A stretch of DNA of 64,000 nucleotides from Myxococcales bacterium (GTDB lineage: Bacteria; Myxococcota_A; Polyangia; Polyangiales; Polyangiaceae): positions 372,001 to 436,000 of the forward strand of contig JADJKB010000021.1 of assembly GCA_016706225.1 (NCBI GenBank), given 5' to 3'. The notes beneath the pieces are model-generated. The model worked only from the letters and a program-made list of their open reading frames with translations. It searched no databases and was not told where the DNA came from. Of this stretch, positions 8,536 through 17,281 are shown in pieces; the stretch's first letter is position 1, and the number at the start of each line of letters is the position of its first letter. A program made the translations under genes and the position numbers.

Positions 8536-9567
8536 TCACTCCCCCGCCAGCAGCGCCCGCAGCTTGTCCACGTTCGCGTGTTCACCAATCACGATGAAGT
8601 GGCTGCCGGCCTTGACGACCTGGTCGGGCAACGGGTTGTAGACGTACTGGCCGTCCGGCTCGTGCAGCGCGACCACCAGCAGATTGGTGCGGTCACGGAT
8701 CGGAATCGTGCGCAGCGTGCGCCCAGCCCACTTGCTGCTCGCCGGCATTTCGACGAAGTCGAAGATCATGTCCTTGTCGACCCGCAGATGGTCGAGCAAA
8801 GCGGTGACCTTCGGTCGCACCAGCTCGCTGACCAGCCGATGCGCACCCACCCGATTCGGGCTCACCGTCGAGTCGGCGCCAGCACGCTTGAGCTTGCTCT
8901 CGTTCTCGATCTCGACGGCCTTCGAGATGATGCGCGCGTCGGGGTTGAGCGTGCGCGCAGAGAGGGTGATGAACAGGTTGTCGCGATCATCCGCCAGCGC
9001 AGACACGACCCCCGCCGCCCGGGTCACTCCGGCCTCGATCAACGTGTGATCCTCGGTGGCGTCCCCCACGATGTAGAGAAGACCGCCCTTGACCTCGTCG
9101 CTGAGTCGCTCGAGCAGAGCCTCGTCGCGATCGATGGCAACGAAGTCGCGCCGCCCGTTGGCCAGCTCTTCGACCACGTATTTTCCAGTGCGACCGCAGC
9201 CGGCCACCACGAAATGATTCTTGAGCGCTTCGATTCTCTTCTGCATGCGTCGTCTCCGAAACGCGCGTCCAATGACCCCCTCGATCAAGAGCGCCGTGAG
9301 GGTCGACTGGAAGAACGCGATCGCGGCCAGGCCGCCCATGATCAGAAATCCCGTGACCAGCCGCACTCCCTGGTGGCCGTACGCGCCGGGGAGCTCCGAA
9401 AAACCCACCGTCGACACGGTGTAGACCGCAAAATAGACGGCGTCCCAGAAGCTCCAGTCGCCGCCCCCGATCAGCCATATGCCGCCCGCGCCGACCACTA
9501 TCACGAGGTTGAGCAGCAGCATGGCGGTGAGCACACGCCGGACGGACGGGTCGATGAAGTTCGCCAT
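8536..9567 (-). CDS. potassium channel protein with RCK (TrkA-N/TrkA-C) domains
   Basis: This 343-residue protein starts with two membrane helices (about 13-31 and 70-93) around a pore loop whose filter reads STVGFSE (52-58), where classical channels have TVGYGD. A TrkA-N domain follows with GCGRTGKY (123-130) for NAD or nucleotide binding, then a TrkA-C domain in the last 85 residues. It should form a ligand-gated K+ or cation channel. Its ATG is one base past the stop of the upstream epimerase-like gene, so the two form an operon. Confidence 0.88.
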   Translation of the reverse strand: MANFIDPSVRRVLTAMLLLNLVIVVGAGGIWLIGGGDWSFWDAVYFAVYTVSTVGFSELPGAYGHQGVRLVTGFLIMGGLAAIAFFQSTLTALLIEGVIGRAFRRRRMQKRIEALKNHFVVAGCGRTGKYVVEELANGRRDFVAIDRDEALLERLSDEVKGGLLYIVGDATEDHTLIEAGVTRAAGVVSALADDRDNLFITLSARTLNPDARIISKAVEIENESKLKRAGADSTVSPNRVGAHRLVSELVRPKVTALLDHLRVDKDMIFDFVEMPASSKWAGRTLRTIPIRDRTNLLVVALHEPDGQYVYNPLPDQVVKAGSHFIVIGEHANVDKLRALLAGE

Positions 9568-9568
9568 G

Positions 9569-10489
9569 TCAGCTCAGCGCTGCCCCAAGGGCGCTCTCCA
9601 CGCTTGCATGCTGCCACACGTAACCCGCAGCCTTCATCTTTCCTGGCACCGCGCGCTGACCCGTCAGCAACGGCTCGGCGCCCTCGCCAAATCGCAAGCG
9701 CAGCGCCGCACCCGGCACCCGCAGCCACGACGGCCGCCCGAGGGCTTTGCCGATTGCACGAGCCAGCTCCGCCTGAGTCACCGCGCCCGGCGCGACGACG
9801 TTGACCGGACCGGTGATGCCGTCGTCTTCCACGGACCGCATCAACATCCCGATCACGTCGTCCACGTGAACCCACGAGATCACCTGCTCACCGCTGCCGA
9901 TCGGGCCGCCCGCGAACAGGCGGAACGGCTTGGCCATCTCGTCGAGCGCACCTCCGCCCTTGCCCAGCACGATGCCCAAGCGCGCAAGGACGACCCGCAC
10001 ACCGGAGGACGCCGCCTCGAGCGCCTCACCCTCCCAGGCGACACACAGCCGGGCCAGGAAATCGCTCCCAGGAGTTGCGGACTCGTCGACACTCGATGCG
10101 CCTTCGCGCGCTCCGTAGTATCCGACTGCCGACGCCGAGACCAAGACCCGCGGCACCGGGGAGGCGGCGGCGATGGCCGCGACCAGCGCGCGGGTCGTGT
10201 CGACTCGACTCGACTCGATGCGCCGCTTCGCTTCGACCGTCCAGCGCACCCCCACGGCTTGCTCGCCGGTCAGGTGGACGACCGCGTCCACTTCGGAGAG
10301 CACGTCGCACCACGTGCCAGGCGCCGCTGCGTTCCAGACCACCGCGCGCAGGGGACTCGGAAACTCCGGGACCTGACGTTCGGAGCGAACGAATGCCGTT
10401 ACCCGGTGCCCGCGCTCGGCGAGCGCGCCGACGAGCCGCCGGCCGATGAACCCGGTCGCTCCCGTGACAAGAACTCGAGTTTCGGCCAA
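9569..10489 (-). CDS. TIGR01777-type NAD-dependent epimerase/dehydratase family protein
   Basis: This protein of about 306 residues is an extended SDR protein with VTGATGFIG at residues 8-16 and the later SSASAVGYYG stretch with the YG pair typical of the TIGR01777 (YfcH/SulA-like) group. A TTG at 10489 gives the usual family length and places the nucleotide motif correctly; an ATG at 10573 is possible but would overlap the divergent lipoprotein start. Substrate unknown. It is the first gene of an operon with the K+ channel. Confidence 0.82.
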   Translation of the reverse strand: MAETRVLVTGATGFIGRRLVGALAERGHRVTAFVRSERQVPEFPSPLRAVVWNAAAPGTWCDVLSEVDAVVHLTGEQAVGVRWTVEAKRRIESSRVDTTRALVAAIAAASPVPRVLVSASAVGYYGAREGASSVDESATPGSDFLARLCVAWEGEALEAASSGVRVVLARLGIVLGKGGGALDEMAKPFRLFAGGPIGSGEQVISWVHVDDVIGMLMRSVEDDGITGPVNVVAPGAVTQAELARAIGKALGRPSWLRVPGAALRLRFGEGAEPLLTGQRAVPGKMKAAGYVWQHASVESALGAALS

Positions 10490-10571
10490 GGCGCGTCGAT
10501 TTGTACTTCTTTTTGGCGTCGGATTGGAGCGTGGCTGGACGGCGCAACGAATTGAGTCTACGAAATCGCCC

Positions 10572-11198
10572 ATGAACAAGGCTTCGCTGCTCACTTTTGC
10601 GGCCCTCGCCGCGTCGACGACCCTGGGGTGCGCGGGCAAACCTGCTCCTCCGTTCGACACGCTGAAGACCGCAAACCTGACCGCCTTCCGCCTGCAGAAC
10701 TTCGAACAACCGGTGACCGCACCGCAACCGGGCCAGCCGCAGGGCATGGTCCCCGGGCTCCCGCCCGAGATCAGCGCCTGGGTTCAGCAGGGCGCTCAAG
10801 GACTGCAAGCGCTGCTGCCGCCCGGACTCCTCCCCCCGGGCATGATGAACCCGCAACAGCCCATGGCCGCGCAGCCGGTGCAGGACACCACGCCGCGGTT
10901 CCACGGCTTTCGTATCCTCAGCCAGACTCAGGTCATGGATGAGGACCTCAAGGCAGAGCTCGGGAAGATCCTGGGCAAAGAGAGCAACTTCGACAACAAC
11001 CACGCCGCGTGCCTGTACGCCGAGATGGGTCTCTCGTTCACCTCGGGTGGACCGTCGAACGACATGCTGATCTCGTATTCCTGCAATCAGGTCGCCGCCA
11101 AGACCTTCGCCTGGCCGCACCCCGCAACGGGCATGAAACCCAAGACCGTGCAGCAGCTCGCCGACGTGGTTCAGAACCTCTGGCCGCCGGGCTCGTGA
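10572..11198 (+). CDS. predicted lipoprotein, function unknown
   Basis: This 208-residue protein opens with MNKASLLTFAALAAST and a lipobox-like TLGC, so it is probably lipid-anchored. A Pro/Gln/Met-rich stretch (about residues 50-105) separates a short N-terminal part from a C-terminal part with three cysteines. I recognise no family. Its stop overlaps the GTG start of the TerB-like gene (GTGA), so the two are co-translated. Confidence 0.7.
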   Translation: MNKASLLTFAALAASTTLGCAGKPAPPFDTLKTANLTAFRLQNFEQPVTAPQPGQPQGMVPGLPPEISAWVQQGAQGLQALLPPGLLPPGMMNPQQPMAAQPVQDTTPRFHGFRILSQTQVMDEDLKAELGKILGKESNFDNNHAACLYAEMGLSFTSGGPSNDMLISYSCNQVAAKTFAWPHPATGMKPKTVQQLADVVQNLWPPGS

Positions 11199-11566
11199 GC
11201 GGCGCCGGGGAGGCGCACCAGCTCGTCGAGGGCGACCAGCTGGTTCTCGCGGCGCTGTTGCGCCTGCTGGTGCGGCTCGACGGGAAGTTCTCAGGCGAGG
11301 AACAAGAGGCCCTGGAAGATCTCGCCAGCGAGTTCGGTGAAAAATCGTTCTGGCAGCTGATGGACGAAGCGGGGCTCAAACTCCCGGACGAAGCGACCAT
11401 CCACGCGGCCATCGACAAGGTCGACAGCCCCGACGCTCGGGAGCTCATCTACTCACTGATCTTGCGCGTGGCTCAGAGTGACTGCATTCAAGGTCGCGAG
11501 CAGGGCCTGCTCGATGCGCTTCGGAAGAGCTGGCAGCTCGACGAGCAGGGTTCGCCCTACCGCTGA
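11195..11566 (+). CDS. small TerB-like helical protein
   Basis: This 123-residue helical protein has LLVRLDGKFSGEEQEAL near residue 22 and RVAQSDCIQGREQGLL near residue 95. These resemble the two DG-x-x-xxE helical hairpins of TerB-type domains, which bind metals or assemble at membranes. The match is by pattern only. The GTG start at 11195 overlaps the stop of the upstream lipoprotein gene, and the gene ends 7 bp before a convergent gene. Confidence 0.65.
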   Translation: MSGAGEAHQLVEGDQLVLAALLRLLVRLDGKFSGEEQEALEDLASEFGEKSFWQLMDEAGLKLPDEATIHAAIDKVDSPDARELIYSLILRVAQSDCIQGREQGLLDALRKSWQLDEQGSPYR

Positions 11567-11573
11567 GCGACGA

Positions 11574-12359
11574 TCACGGCGCACCCCGGCGGATCAGCAC
11601 GTTTCCGCTCGGGTCGAGGCCCGGCGGCACGACGAAGATCTGCTCGCCAGCCTCGGCGCTGGCGCACATTGCCGCCAGCCGCTCGAAATCCGACGAAGGG
11701 ATCTTCTCCGCCACCGCAGTCGTGGGTTTGCGCGCCATCGCGGCGGACCACGCGTCCGAGTCCTCCAGGTTGCTCTCGTAGACGAAGCTCTTGGCGCGAA
11801 ACTCGTGGGTGCCCGGCACCGATGACACGACGCGGAGCGGCCCCATGCGCGTGTGCACACGCACGGCAGGGCTGGCCCACTGCGCGACGCCGCGCAGGCG
11901 GCGCGCGCGCACCATCTTGAGCGTGAGCGCCTTCACCCAAGCGCTCGCGAGGATCTTCGGCACCAGGCTCAAGAGCGACACCCCGATGAACGTGCCGGGC
12001 TCGATGGTCGGAGCCGCGTAGTAAGCGGCGGCGATGGCAACGTCTTCGGGGCCCAAGCTCAGCCGCTTGCGCGTCGGCACGTCGAGAAAACTGCCGGGGC
12101 AGACCAAGAGCCCGATGGCGCTCGGCAACAAGTACAAATCCGAGAGCACCCAGCCGGGCAAGGTGAGGTCACCGGGAAATGCCAGCGCATTGGCGTCGCG
12201 GTACCGCTCGACCAAGCTCGGGTGTTGTTCTGCCGCGAAGTATTTGACCGGGCAACTAGCGGGTTCGAGATCGAGCGAGGCGGCGTTGTGTCGAGCGCCG
12301 AGGGCGGCGAGGGTCACGTCCGGGTGGCGACCAAAAAAGTCCCGCGCCAGCTCATCCAT
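11574..12359 (-). CDS. conserved-looking protein of unknown function
   Basis: This protein of about 261 residues has no signal peptide. The middle has two moderately hydrophobic stretches (around PSAIGLLVCPGSF and the IGVSLLSLVPKILASAW region) that could touch a membrane. I recognise no domain. The ATG at 12359 overlaps the 3' end of the upstream amidinotransferase gene by 8 bp, which argues for this start and for an operon; the frame stays open to 12485 inside that gene. Confidence 0.65.
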   Translation of the reverse strand: MDELARDFFGRHPDVTLAALGARHNAASLDLEPASCPVKYFAAEQHPSLVERYRDANALAFPGDLTLPGWVLSDLYLLPSAIGLLVCPGSFLDVPTRKRLSLGPEDVAIAAAYYAAPTIEPGTFIGVSLLSLVPKILASAWVKALTLKMVRARRLRGVAQWASPAVRVHTRMGPLRVVSSVPGTHEFRAKSFVYESNLEDSDAWSAAMARKPTTAVAEKIPSSDFERLAAMCASAEAGEQIFVVPPGLDPSGNVLIRRGAP

Positions 12360-13272
12360 CGACCGGATCCTCGTCGATCGATCGGCGCTGAGCGGCGAGC
12401 GTGTTTTCTTCGGGAATGTGCAGGGCGGCATGCATTTCGGGCGCATGGCACACCAGGCAGCGCGACGCTCCACCCGCTTTTTCACACAGCTCCGCCATCT
12501 CGAGCGTCTCGACCTTCATGCCCAGCTGAGCCACGCGCGCCTTCACTCGCTCCGGCACCACACTCGGCGCGAGCCAGGTCTTGCCGACGGGGAGTCCATT
12601 GGTGGCGTAGGAGCGGATCTCCTCCTCCGTCACCGGTTCGATCCGGTCTCCGCCGAAGCGGTCGGCCAGGCGCTCGAAGCCGTCCCCCACGATCACGTTG
12701 GGGCAGACCAGCAGCTTGTCGACGGCAGGCAGTGGCAAGAGCGCCATGTTGCCGTGAAAGGCGGGTTGCCTGAGCTCGATCACCAGCACCTCACCGTCGA
12801 AGTGGGCGAGCGCCGCGCTCAAGCCCGCGCGGTCGGTGCGTCCGCCATGAAACAAGAGCCAGGTTCCGTCGAAACGCGCGACATCGCCCTGCCCCTCCCA
12901 GACTCCAGCGCCCGGATCGATCACCTCGAAGCCGAGGGTCGTTGCCAGCGGCTGCCAGGCGTTTCGTTCGTCGAGACGGTGCTCGGCGAACATCCGCGGC
13001 AGGAGGAAACGCGGTTTGTGCCCGGGAGCCCGCGGCGGGAGCGGGTGTCCGGCCTCGGCGGCGTACGGCAGCCCGCTGAGTCGTTCGTCCGCCGGGGGCA
13101 GCGCCACCACCGTCGCGCCGGCGCGTTCGATGGCCTCGGCGAGGGCGAGCCACTCTTTGCGCGCACGAAGCGGCGAGACCGCGGCGGCCTCTCGACTGCG
13201 AAAGTTCGCGCGCCCCCGCAGCGACCAGGTCCGCCCAGGGGGTGACATCAGGTAGACATCGGCGTTCGTCAC
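12352..13272 (-). CDS. amidinotransferase / arginine deiminase-like hydrolase
   Basis: This 306-residue protein has the guanidine-modifying enzyme signature: WEGQGDV (E127, D130), FHGNM (H173) and GGASRCLV with the probable nucleophile C272. This fold covers arginine deiminase, dimethylarginine hydrolase and amidinotransferases, all acting through a Cys-thiouronium intermediate. The Asn/Gly context (TNGLPVG, residues 224-230) is typical of the family. The exact guanidine substrate cannot be assigned. It is the first gene of a two-gene operon with the downstream unknown protein. Confidence 0.82.
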   Translation of the reverse strand: MTNADVYLMSPPGRTWSLRGRANFRSREAAAVSPLRARKEWLALAEAIERAGATVVALPPADERLSGLPYAAEAGHPLPPRAPGHKPRFLLPRMFAEHRLDERNAWQPLATTLGFEVIDPGAGVWEGQGDVARFDGTWLLFHGGRTDRAGLSAALAHFDGEVLVIELRQPAFHGNMALLPLPAVDKLLVCPNVIVGDGFERLADRFGGDRIEPVTEEEIRSYATNGLPVGKTWLAPSVVPERVKARVAQLGMKVETLEMAELCEKAGGASRCLVCHAPEMHAALHIPEENTLAAQRRSIDEDPVDG

Positions 13273-13377
13273 GGCGCGGACAGTCTCCGATGACCGTCAG
13301 CCTGCGTAAAGATCGCGGCGCCCAGCCGCGTCAACTTGGCCGCCGGGTGGAACCCGCCGTACCGTTCCGTGGAGCGC

Positions 13378-14436
13378 ATGAGGATCCCGGCTCGATGCTC
13401 GTTCCCTTGGTTGGCCCTCGTGTGCGCGAGCTGCGGAGGAGCGGGCCCGAGCGCGAACACTCCGCCCGAGCGAGCACCGGCGCCACCCGTGCCGACTGAA
13501 ACGAGCGCCGCGAAGGCGGCTGCTCCGCCCCGGCCCCAACCCACGGCGGCGACACCGACTGAGCCGCCCCCGCGCACACCGTTCCAGCTCGCGAGCGTCA
13601 CTCCTCCGTACGCGCGCAGCGCGCAGCCCGGCGATGGTGAATGGAAACCCGTGCCGGAGGTCGGAGACGTCGATGGCGAGCCGCTCGCGCTTCGAACCAC
13701 CCTGCACCCCCATCCGATCCGAAAAGACGTGGAAGTCTTCGTGATCGCCTTCGATCTAACGCGCAGTGAGCTCACCTGGATGCCTGGTCAGAAGGAGCCC
13801 GAGACCAAGGCCGTCCCCGACAGCAAACGCAAGGGCATCGTGCCTGCAGCGGACCAGCCGCGCCTCGTCGCCGCGTTCAACGGCGGATTCATGACGAAGC
13901 ACGGCCGCTTCGGCGCGATGATCGACGGTCACGAGTTCTTGCCGCCCCGCGACGGAGCCTGCACCGTCGCGCTCACCAAGAGCGGCGGCGTGCGCATCGC
14001 GCCGTGGGAAGAGCTCACGGGCAGCGTCGGCGACTTCAGCGCGTACCGACAGACGCCACCGTGTCTCTTGCACCAGGGTCAACCTCATCCGTCGGTGGGA
14101 CACGACCACAAGAAATGGGGACTGTCGGCCGAGGGCAAGTTCGAGATCCGGCGCACCGCGCTGGGGCTCGACGCCTCGGGACGCACGCTCTTCTTCGGGC
14201 TCGGCGAGTGGGTGGAGCCGAAACACATCGAGCTTGGCATGCGCACTGCCGGCGCCGTCACGGCCGCGCAGCTCGACATCAACTGGAGCTTCACCCGTTT
14301 CAACTTCTACGCCAAGAACGACAACGGTCAGCTCGAGGTCAAGGGCACCCTCGTGCCCAAGCTCGTGCACACCAAACGGAGCTACGTGGGCGAGGTTGCG
14401 GTGCGGGACTTCTTCTACGTCAAAAAGAAGCAGTAA
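13378..14436 (+). CDS. phosphodiester glycosidase (NAGPA/DUF2233-like) lipoprotein
   Basis: This protein of about 352 residues has a short signal peptide with a Cys after LVCAS, a Pro/Ala-rich linker (to about residue 85), then a domain with AAFNGGFMTKHG and AAQLDINWSFTRF, the signature of phosphodiester glycosidase family proteins. Members cleave sugars linked through phosphodiesters, often on cell-surface polymers. The ATG at 13378 has GGAG very close (3-base gap); an ATG at 13336 in the same frame would add 14 residues before the signal. It is a stand-alone gene converging on a Cys-rich lipoprotein. Confidence 0.75.
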   Translation: MRIPARCSFPWLALVCASCGGAGPSANTPPERAPAPPVPTETSAAKAAAPPRPQPTAATPTEPPPRTPFQLASVTPPYARSAQPGDGEWKPVPEVGDVDGEPLALRTTLHPHPIRKDVEVFVIAFDLTRSELTWMPGQKEPETKAVPDSKRKGIVPAADQPRLVAAFNGGFMTKHGRFGAMIDGHEFLPPRDGACTVALTKSGGVRIAPWEELTGSVGDFSAYRQTPPCLLHQGQPHPSVGHDHKKWGLSAEGKFEIRRTALGLDASGRTLFFGLGEWVEPKHIELGMRTAGAVTAAQLDINWSFTRFNFYAKNDNGQLEVKGTLVPKLVHTKRSYVGEVAVRDFFYVKKKQ

Positions 14437-14460
14437 CCCGCACCATTCCCCGGGACGGCC

Positions 14461-15567
14461 TCAGCCGCCCTGGCACTCCCCGTCGAAACACACCTGACCC
14501 GTGGGGCAGTGGGCATTCGAGCTGCACTCGTCACACTGGAACGAGCCCGGCAGGCAGTGGGGTTTCTGGGCATCTTTGCAGTCCGTGTCAGCGAGACACT
14601 CCTCACAGCGACCGGTCGACGCAATGCAGACTGGATTCTGCGGGTCCTTGCAGTCCGTGCTGGCGACACACTCCACACAAATGCCCGCGGTGAGATTGCA
14701 CACCGGTCGTCCACCGTTCTGGCAGTCCGTGTTGGACTTGCAGCTCGGGTTGCACTCGCCGCCAGGACTGCACGACTGTCCGGTCGGGCAGTTGGCGCTC
14801 GACAGACACTGGACGCAGTCGTGGGTGGCCGTGTTGCACTTCTGACCGTTGGTGCAGTTCGCGTCGCTCGTGCACTGCACACACTGACCGGTCGGAGTGC
14901 AGGCCGGATTGCCCGCCTGTTTGCAGTCGGTGCTCGTCTTGCACGCGACGCAGGTCTTGGTTGCACCGCAGAAGGGCTGACCTGTGTTGGTGCAGTTCGT
15001 GTCGGACGTGCAACCCACGCACACGCCGTTGTCACACACCGGGTTGCCGCCGCCGCAGTTTCCGCCGCCTGCGCCGCAGCTGTTGTTGCACTGGTGTGCG
15101 GGCGAGCACTTCTGTCCCGTCGGGCAGTCCTTGTCGGCATTGCACTCGACGCACTGCTTGGTCGCTGGGTTGCAGACCCCGTTCCCCGAGCAGTCGGCGT
15201 CCGACACGCAGTCGACGCACAAATTGGTCGCCGGGTCACAGACCGGTGCTCCGCCGGGACACAACCCGCAGTTGCCCGTCGCACCGCCGGTCCCCGTGCC
15301 GCCGGTCCCCGTGCCGCCGGTCCCCGTGCCACCGGTCGCGCTTCCTCCCGCGCCAGCAACTCCACCCGTACCCGCAGCGCCGCCAATGCCAGCCGCACCC
15401 CCCGTGGTCGCGGCGTCACCCGCCGAGGCGCCGGTGCCAGAACCCCCGGTTGACGCCCCTCCCGTGCCGCTCTTGGACGACCCTTCGTCGTTGCCGCCGC
15501 AGGCGGCCACCAGGGAAAACCCCACCAATGAAGCAAAAGCCACGTCTCGAACGATGCGCAAAGTCAT
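14461..15567 (-). CDS. Cys-rich repeat lipoprotein
   Basis: This 368-residue lipoprotein has its lipobox at LVAACGG (C23), followed by a Gly/Thr/Ala linker to about residue 98. The rest is about nine repeats of a module like CVEC-x4-DC-x5-P-C-x6-C, probably small disulfide-bonded knots on the cell surface. The module resembles the DUF7107-type repeats common in myxobacterial lipoproteins. The DNA of the linker contains a short tandem repeat near 15290-15335. No catalytic motif is seen, so an adhesive or structural role is likely. Confidence 0.82.
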   Translation of the reverse strand: MTLRIVRDVAFASLVGFSLVAACGGNDEGSSKSGTGGASTGGSGTGASAGDAATTGGAAGIGGAAGTGGVAGAGGSATGGTGTGGTGTGGTGTGGATGNCGLCPGGAPVCDPATNLCVDCVSDADCSGNGVCNPATKQCVECNADKDCPTGQKCSPAHQCNNSCGAGGGNCGGGNPVCDNGVCVGCTSDTNCTNTGQPFCGATKTCVACKTSTDCKQAGNPACTPTGQCVQCTSDANCTNGQKCNTATHDCVQCLSSANCPTGQSCSPGGECNPSCKSNTDCQNGGRPVCNLTAGICVECVASTDCKDPQNPVCIASTGRCEECLADTDCKDAQKPHCLPGSFQCDECSSNAHCPTGQVCFDGECQGG

Positions 15568-15633
15568 GAATTGCCCTTTGTTAGAGTCTCACCCAGAACA
15601 GTTGGTACCCACGCGCGGTTTCTACAGGCACCC

Positions 15634-16593
15634 ATGCCGCTCCCTCCCGTCATCATCGAGCTGAGCACCGCGGATGCGGTATCCGTGCACGCGGCGGCGC
15701 TGGTCCGAAGCTGCACCGAAGCCGTGACCGACGGACAGTGCAGGGTTGGATCGACGGAAGAGACGGGCGCGCGCGCGGTCGTGATCGTGTCGTGGAACGA
15801 AGGGCACGATCAGGCTCGAATCGAGATCGGGGTCAGCAGAGATGGCAAGAACCGCTGGGTCTCTCGCCAGCTCAGCTTCAAAGCAGCGGATCCGGAGGCC
15901 GAGCGCTGGCGTGCCGTGGGGCTAGTGATCGGGACGTTGGTCGGCGAGCGGGAGCGCGCGCTGGAGCAGGACGATCCGGCATCGGATGCACCACGCTCCG
16001 CACCCACGTCCGCACCCTCGGCGCCGACGCCCGGGCGCCAATCCAGTCCGCCGCACCGCGGCGACCTCACCGCTCCCGCCCCGAGTGATTCTTCGTCCGA
16101 GCTCTGGCTCGGCATCGACGCTGTGCTGGGGCCTGCGCTCGATGACGGCAGCTGGCGCTTCGGAGCCGGGCTGCTCGGTGTCTACGACCTGCCACGCACT
16201 CCCGCGCTGTTTTCCTCGACGCTGCGCTACCTGACCCGCCCATCCGACGACCAACAGGTAGACGTGCGGTGGTTCGGGATCTCGATGGGAGCGGGACTTC
16301 ATCACGAACCGCTGCCGGCCCTGCGCCTCGAAGCGCGCACGGAAGCACTGCTCGAACGTATCGAAGCCTCGGTGGGAGGAACACGCCGAGACAGCGACGG
16401 CCGCTGGTACCCGGGCCTGCGGCTGGCGCTCGGTGCCGGCGCCCGAATCGGTAGTTTCGTGGCGATCATGGCCCAGACTGAGGTCACGGGCGTCAGCCGC
16501 GGAACCGTGATCACGCTGGAGGACCGCGCAGTCGGCCGCGCACCTCCGCTCACCTGGGCCTTCACTGTCGGCGCACGTCTCCGTGTGTTCTGA
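15634..16593 (+). CDS. hypothetical protein with outer-membrane-like C-terminal half
   Basis: This 319-residue protein has an N-terminal globular part without a clear signal peptide, a Ser/Pro/Ala linker (about residues 115-155), and a C-terminal half of alternating polar and hydrophobic residues that ends in a Phe (GARLRVF), as many beta-barrel strands do. It lies 37 bp upstream of an ECF sigma-factor gene in the same direction. The pairing of such proteins with sigma factor and FecR-like genes suggests a shared transcript; the function is unknown. Confidence 0.65.
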   Translation: MPLPPVIIELSTADAVSVHAAALVRSCTEAVTDGQCRVGSTEETGARAVVIVSWNEGHDQARIEIGVSRDGKNRWVSRQLSFKAADPEAERWRAVGLVIGTLVGERERALEQDDPASDAPRSAPTSAPSAPTPGRQSSPPHRGDLTAPAPSDSSSELWLGIDAVLGPALDDGSWRFGAGLLGVYDLPRTPALFSSTLRYLTRPSDDQQVDVRWFGISMGAGLHHEPLPALRLEARTEALLERIEASVGGTRRDSDGRWYPGLRLALGAGARIGSFVAIMAQTEVTGVSRGTVITLEDRAVGRAPPLTWAFTVGARLRVF

Positions 16594-16630
16594 GTGCCTG
16601 CCGGCCCCCGCGGCGGGTACGATCAAGACG

Positions 16631-17281
16631 ATGAGCCCCGTTCGGCGCGAAAAGCCGTGGCTCCGGTCAGTGCCCACAGCGCCGCCGGAGACCGCACCGG
16701 AACCCGCGCGGAGCGACGCCGACATCATCGAAGCCGTGGTCTGTGGCAACGGTGCCGTAGCCGGGGAGCTCTACGACCGCTTGCAGAAGACCGTAGACCA
16801 GACGCTGTACCGCGTGCTCGGCCGACGTGAGGCGGATCACGAGGATCTGGTCCAGTCCGCGTTCGAGCAGATCGTGAAGACGCTGGCGACGCGACGCTTT
16901 GCCGGCGCGTGCAGCCTGCGAACCTGGGCGTCGAGTGTTGCGACACACGTGGGGCTGAACGCACTTCGCTCGCGGCGGCGCGAACGCGGGGTGTTCGATC
17001 GTTCGGAGGTGAACCCGCCGGAGCCCAGTCACCCACGAGACGATCCCGAACGGCAGACGTCAGTGCGTCGCGACGTCGACGACCTGCGCGAGAAGTTGGC
17101 TTCGCTCCACCCGACCCGCGCCGAAGCCCTGCTGCTGCACGATGTGCTCGGGCACGACCTGGCGGAGATCGCCGTGCTCACCGGCGTGAGCATCTCGGCC
17201 GCGCAGTCGCGCCTCGTGCGCGGTCGCCACGACCTGATGCAGCGGCTCGGGAAGAAATCCACGAAGGGGGGTGCACCGTGA
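16631..17281 (+). CDS. ECF-family RNA polymerase sigma factor
   Basis: This 216-residue protein has a region 2 with DHEDLVQSAFEQIVK and the SLRTWASSVATHVGLNALR helix, and a region 4 with LAEIAVLTGVSISAAQSRLVRGR as the helix-turn-helix. The size and lack of regions 1 and 3 fit an extracytoplasmic-function sigma factor. The stop overlaps the GTG of the following gene, a FecR-domain membrane protein likely to control it. The ATG at 16631 is preferred over an upstream in-frame TTG. Confidence 0.88.
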   Translation: MSPVRREKPWLRSVPTAPPETAPEPARSDADIIEAVVCGNGAVAGELYDRLQKTVDQTLYRVLGRREADHEDLVQSAFEQIVKTLATRRFAGACSLRTWASSVATHVGLNALRSRRRERGVFDRSEVNPPEPSHPRDDPERQTSVRRDVDDLREKLASLHPTRAEALLLHDVLGHDLAEIAVLTGVSISAAQSRLVRGRHDLMQRLGKKSTKGGAP

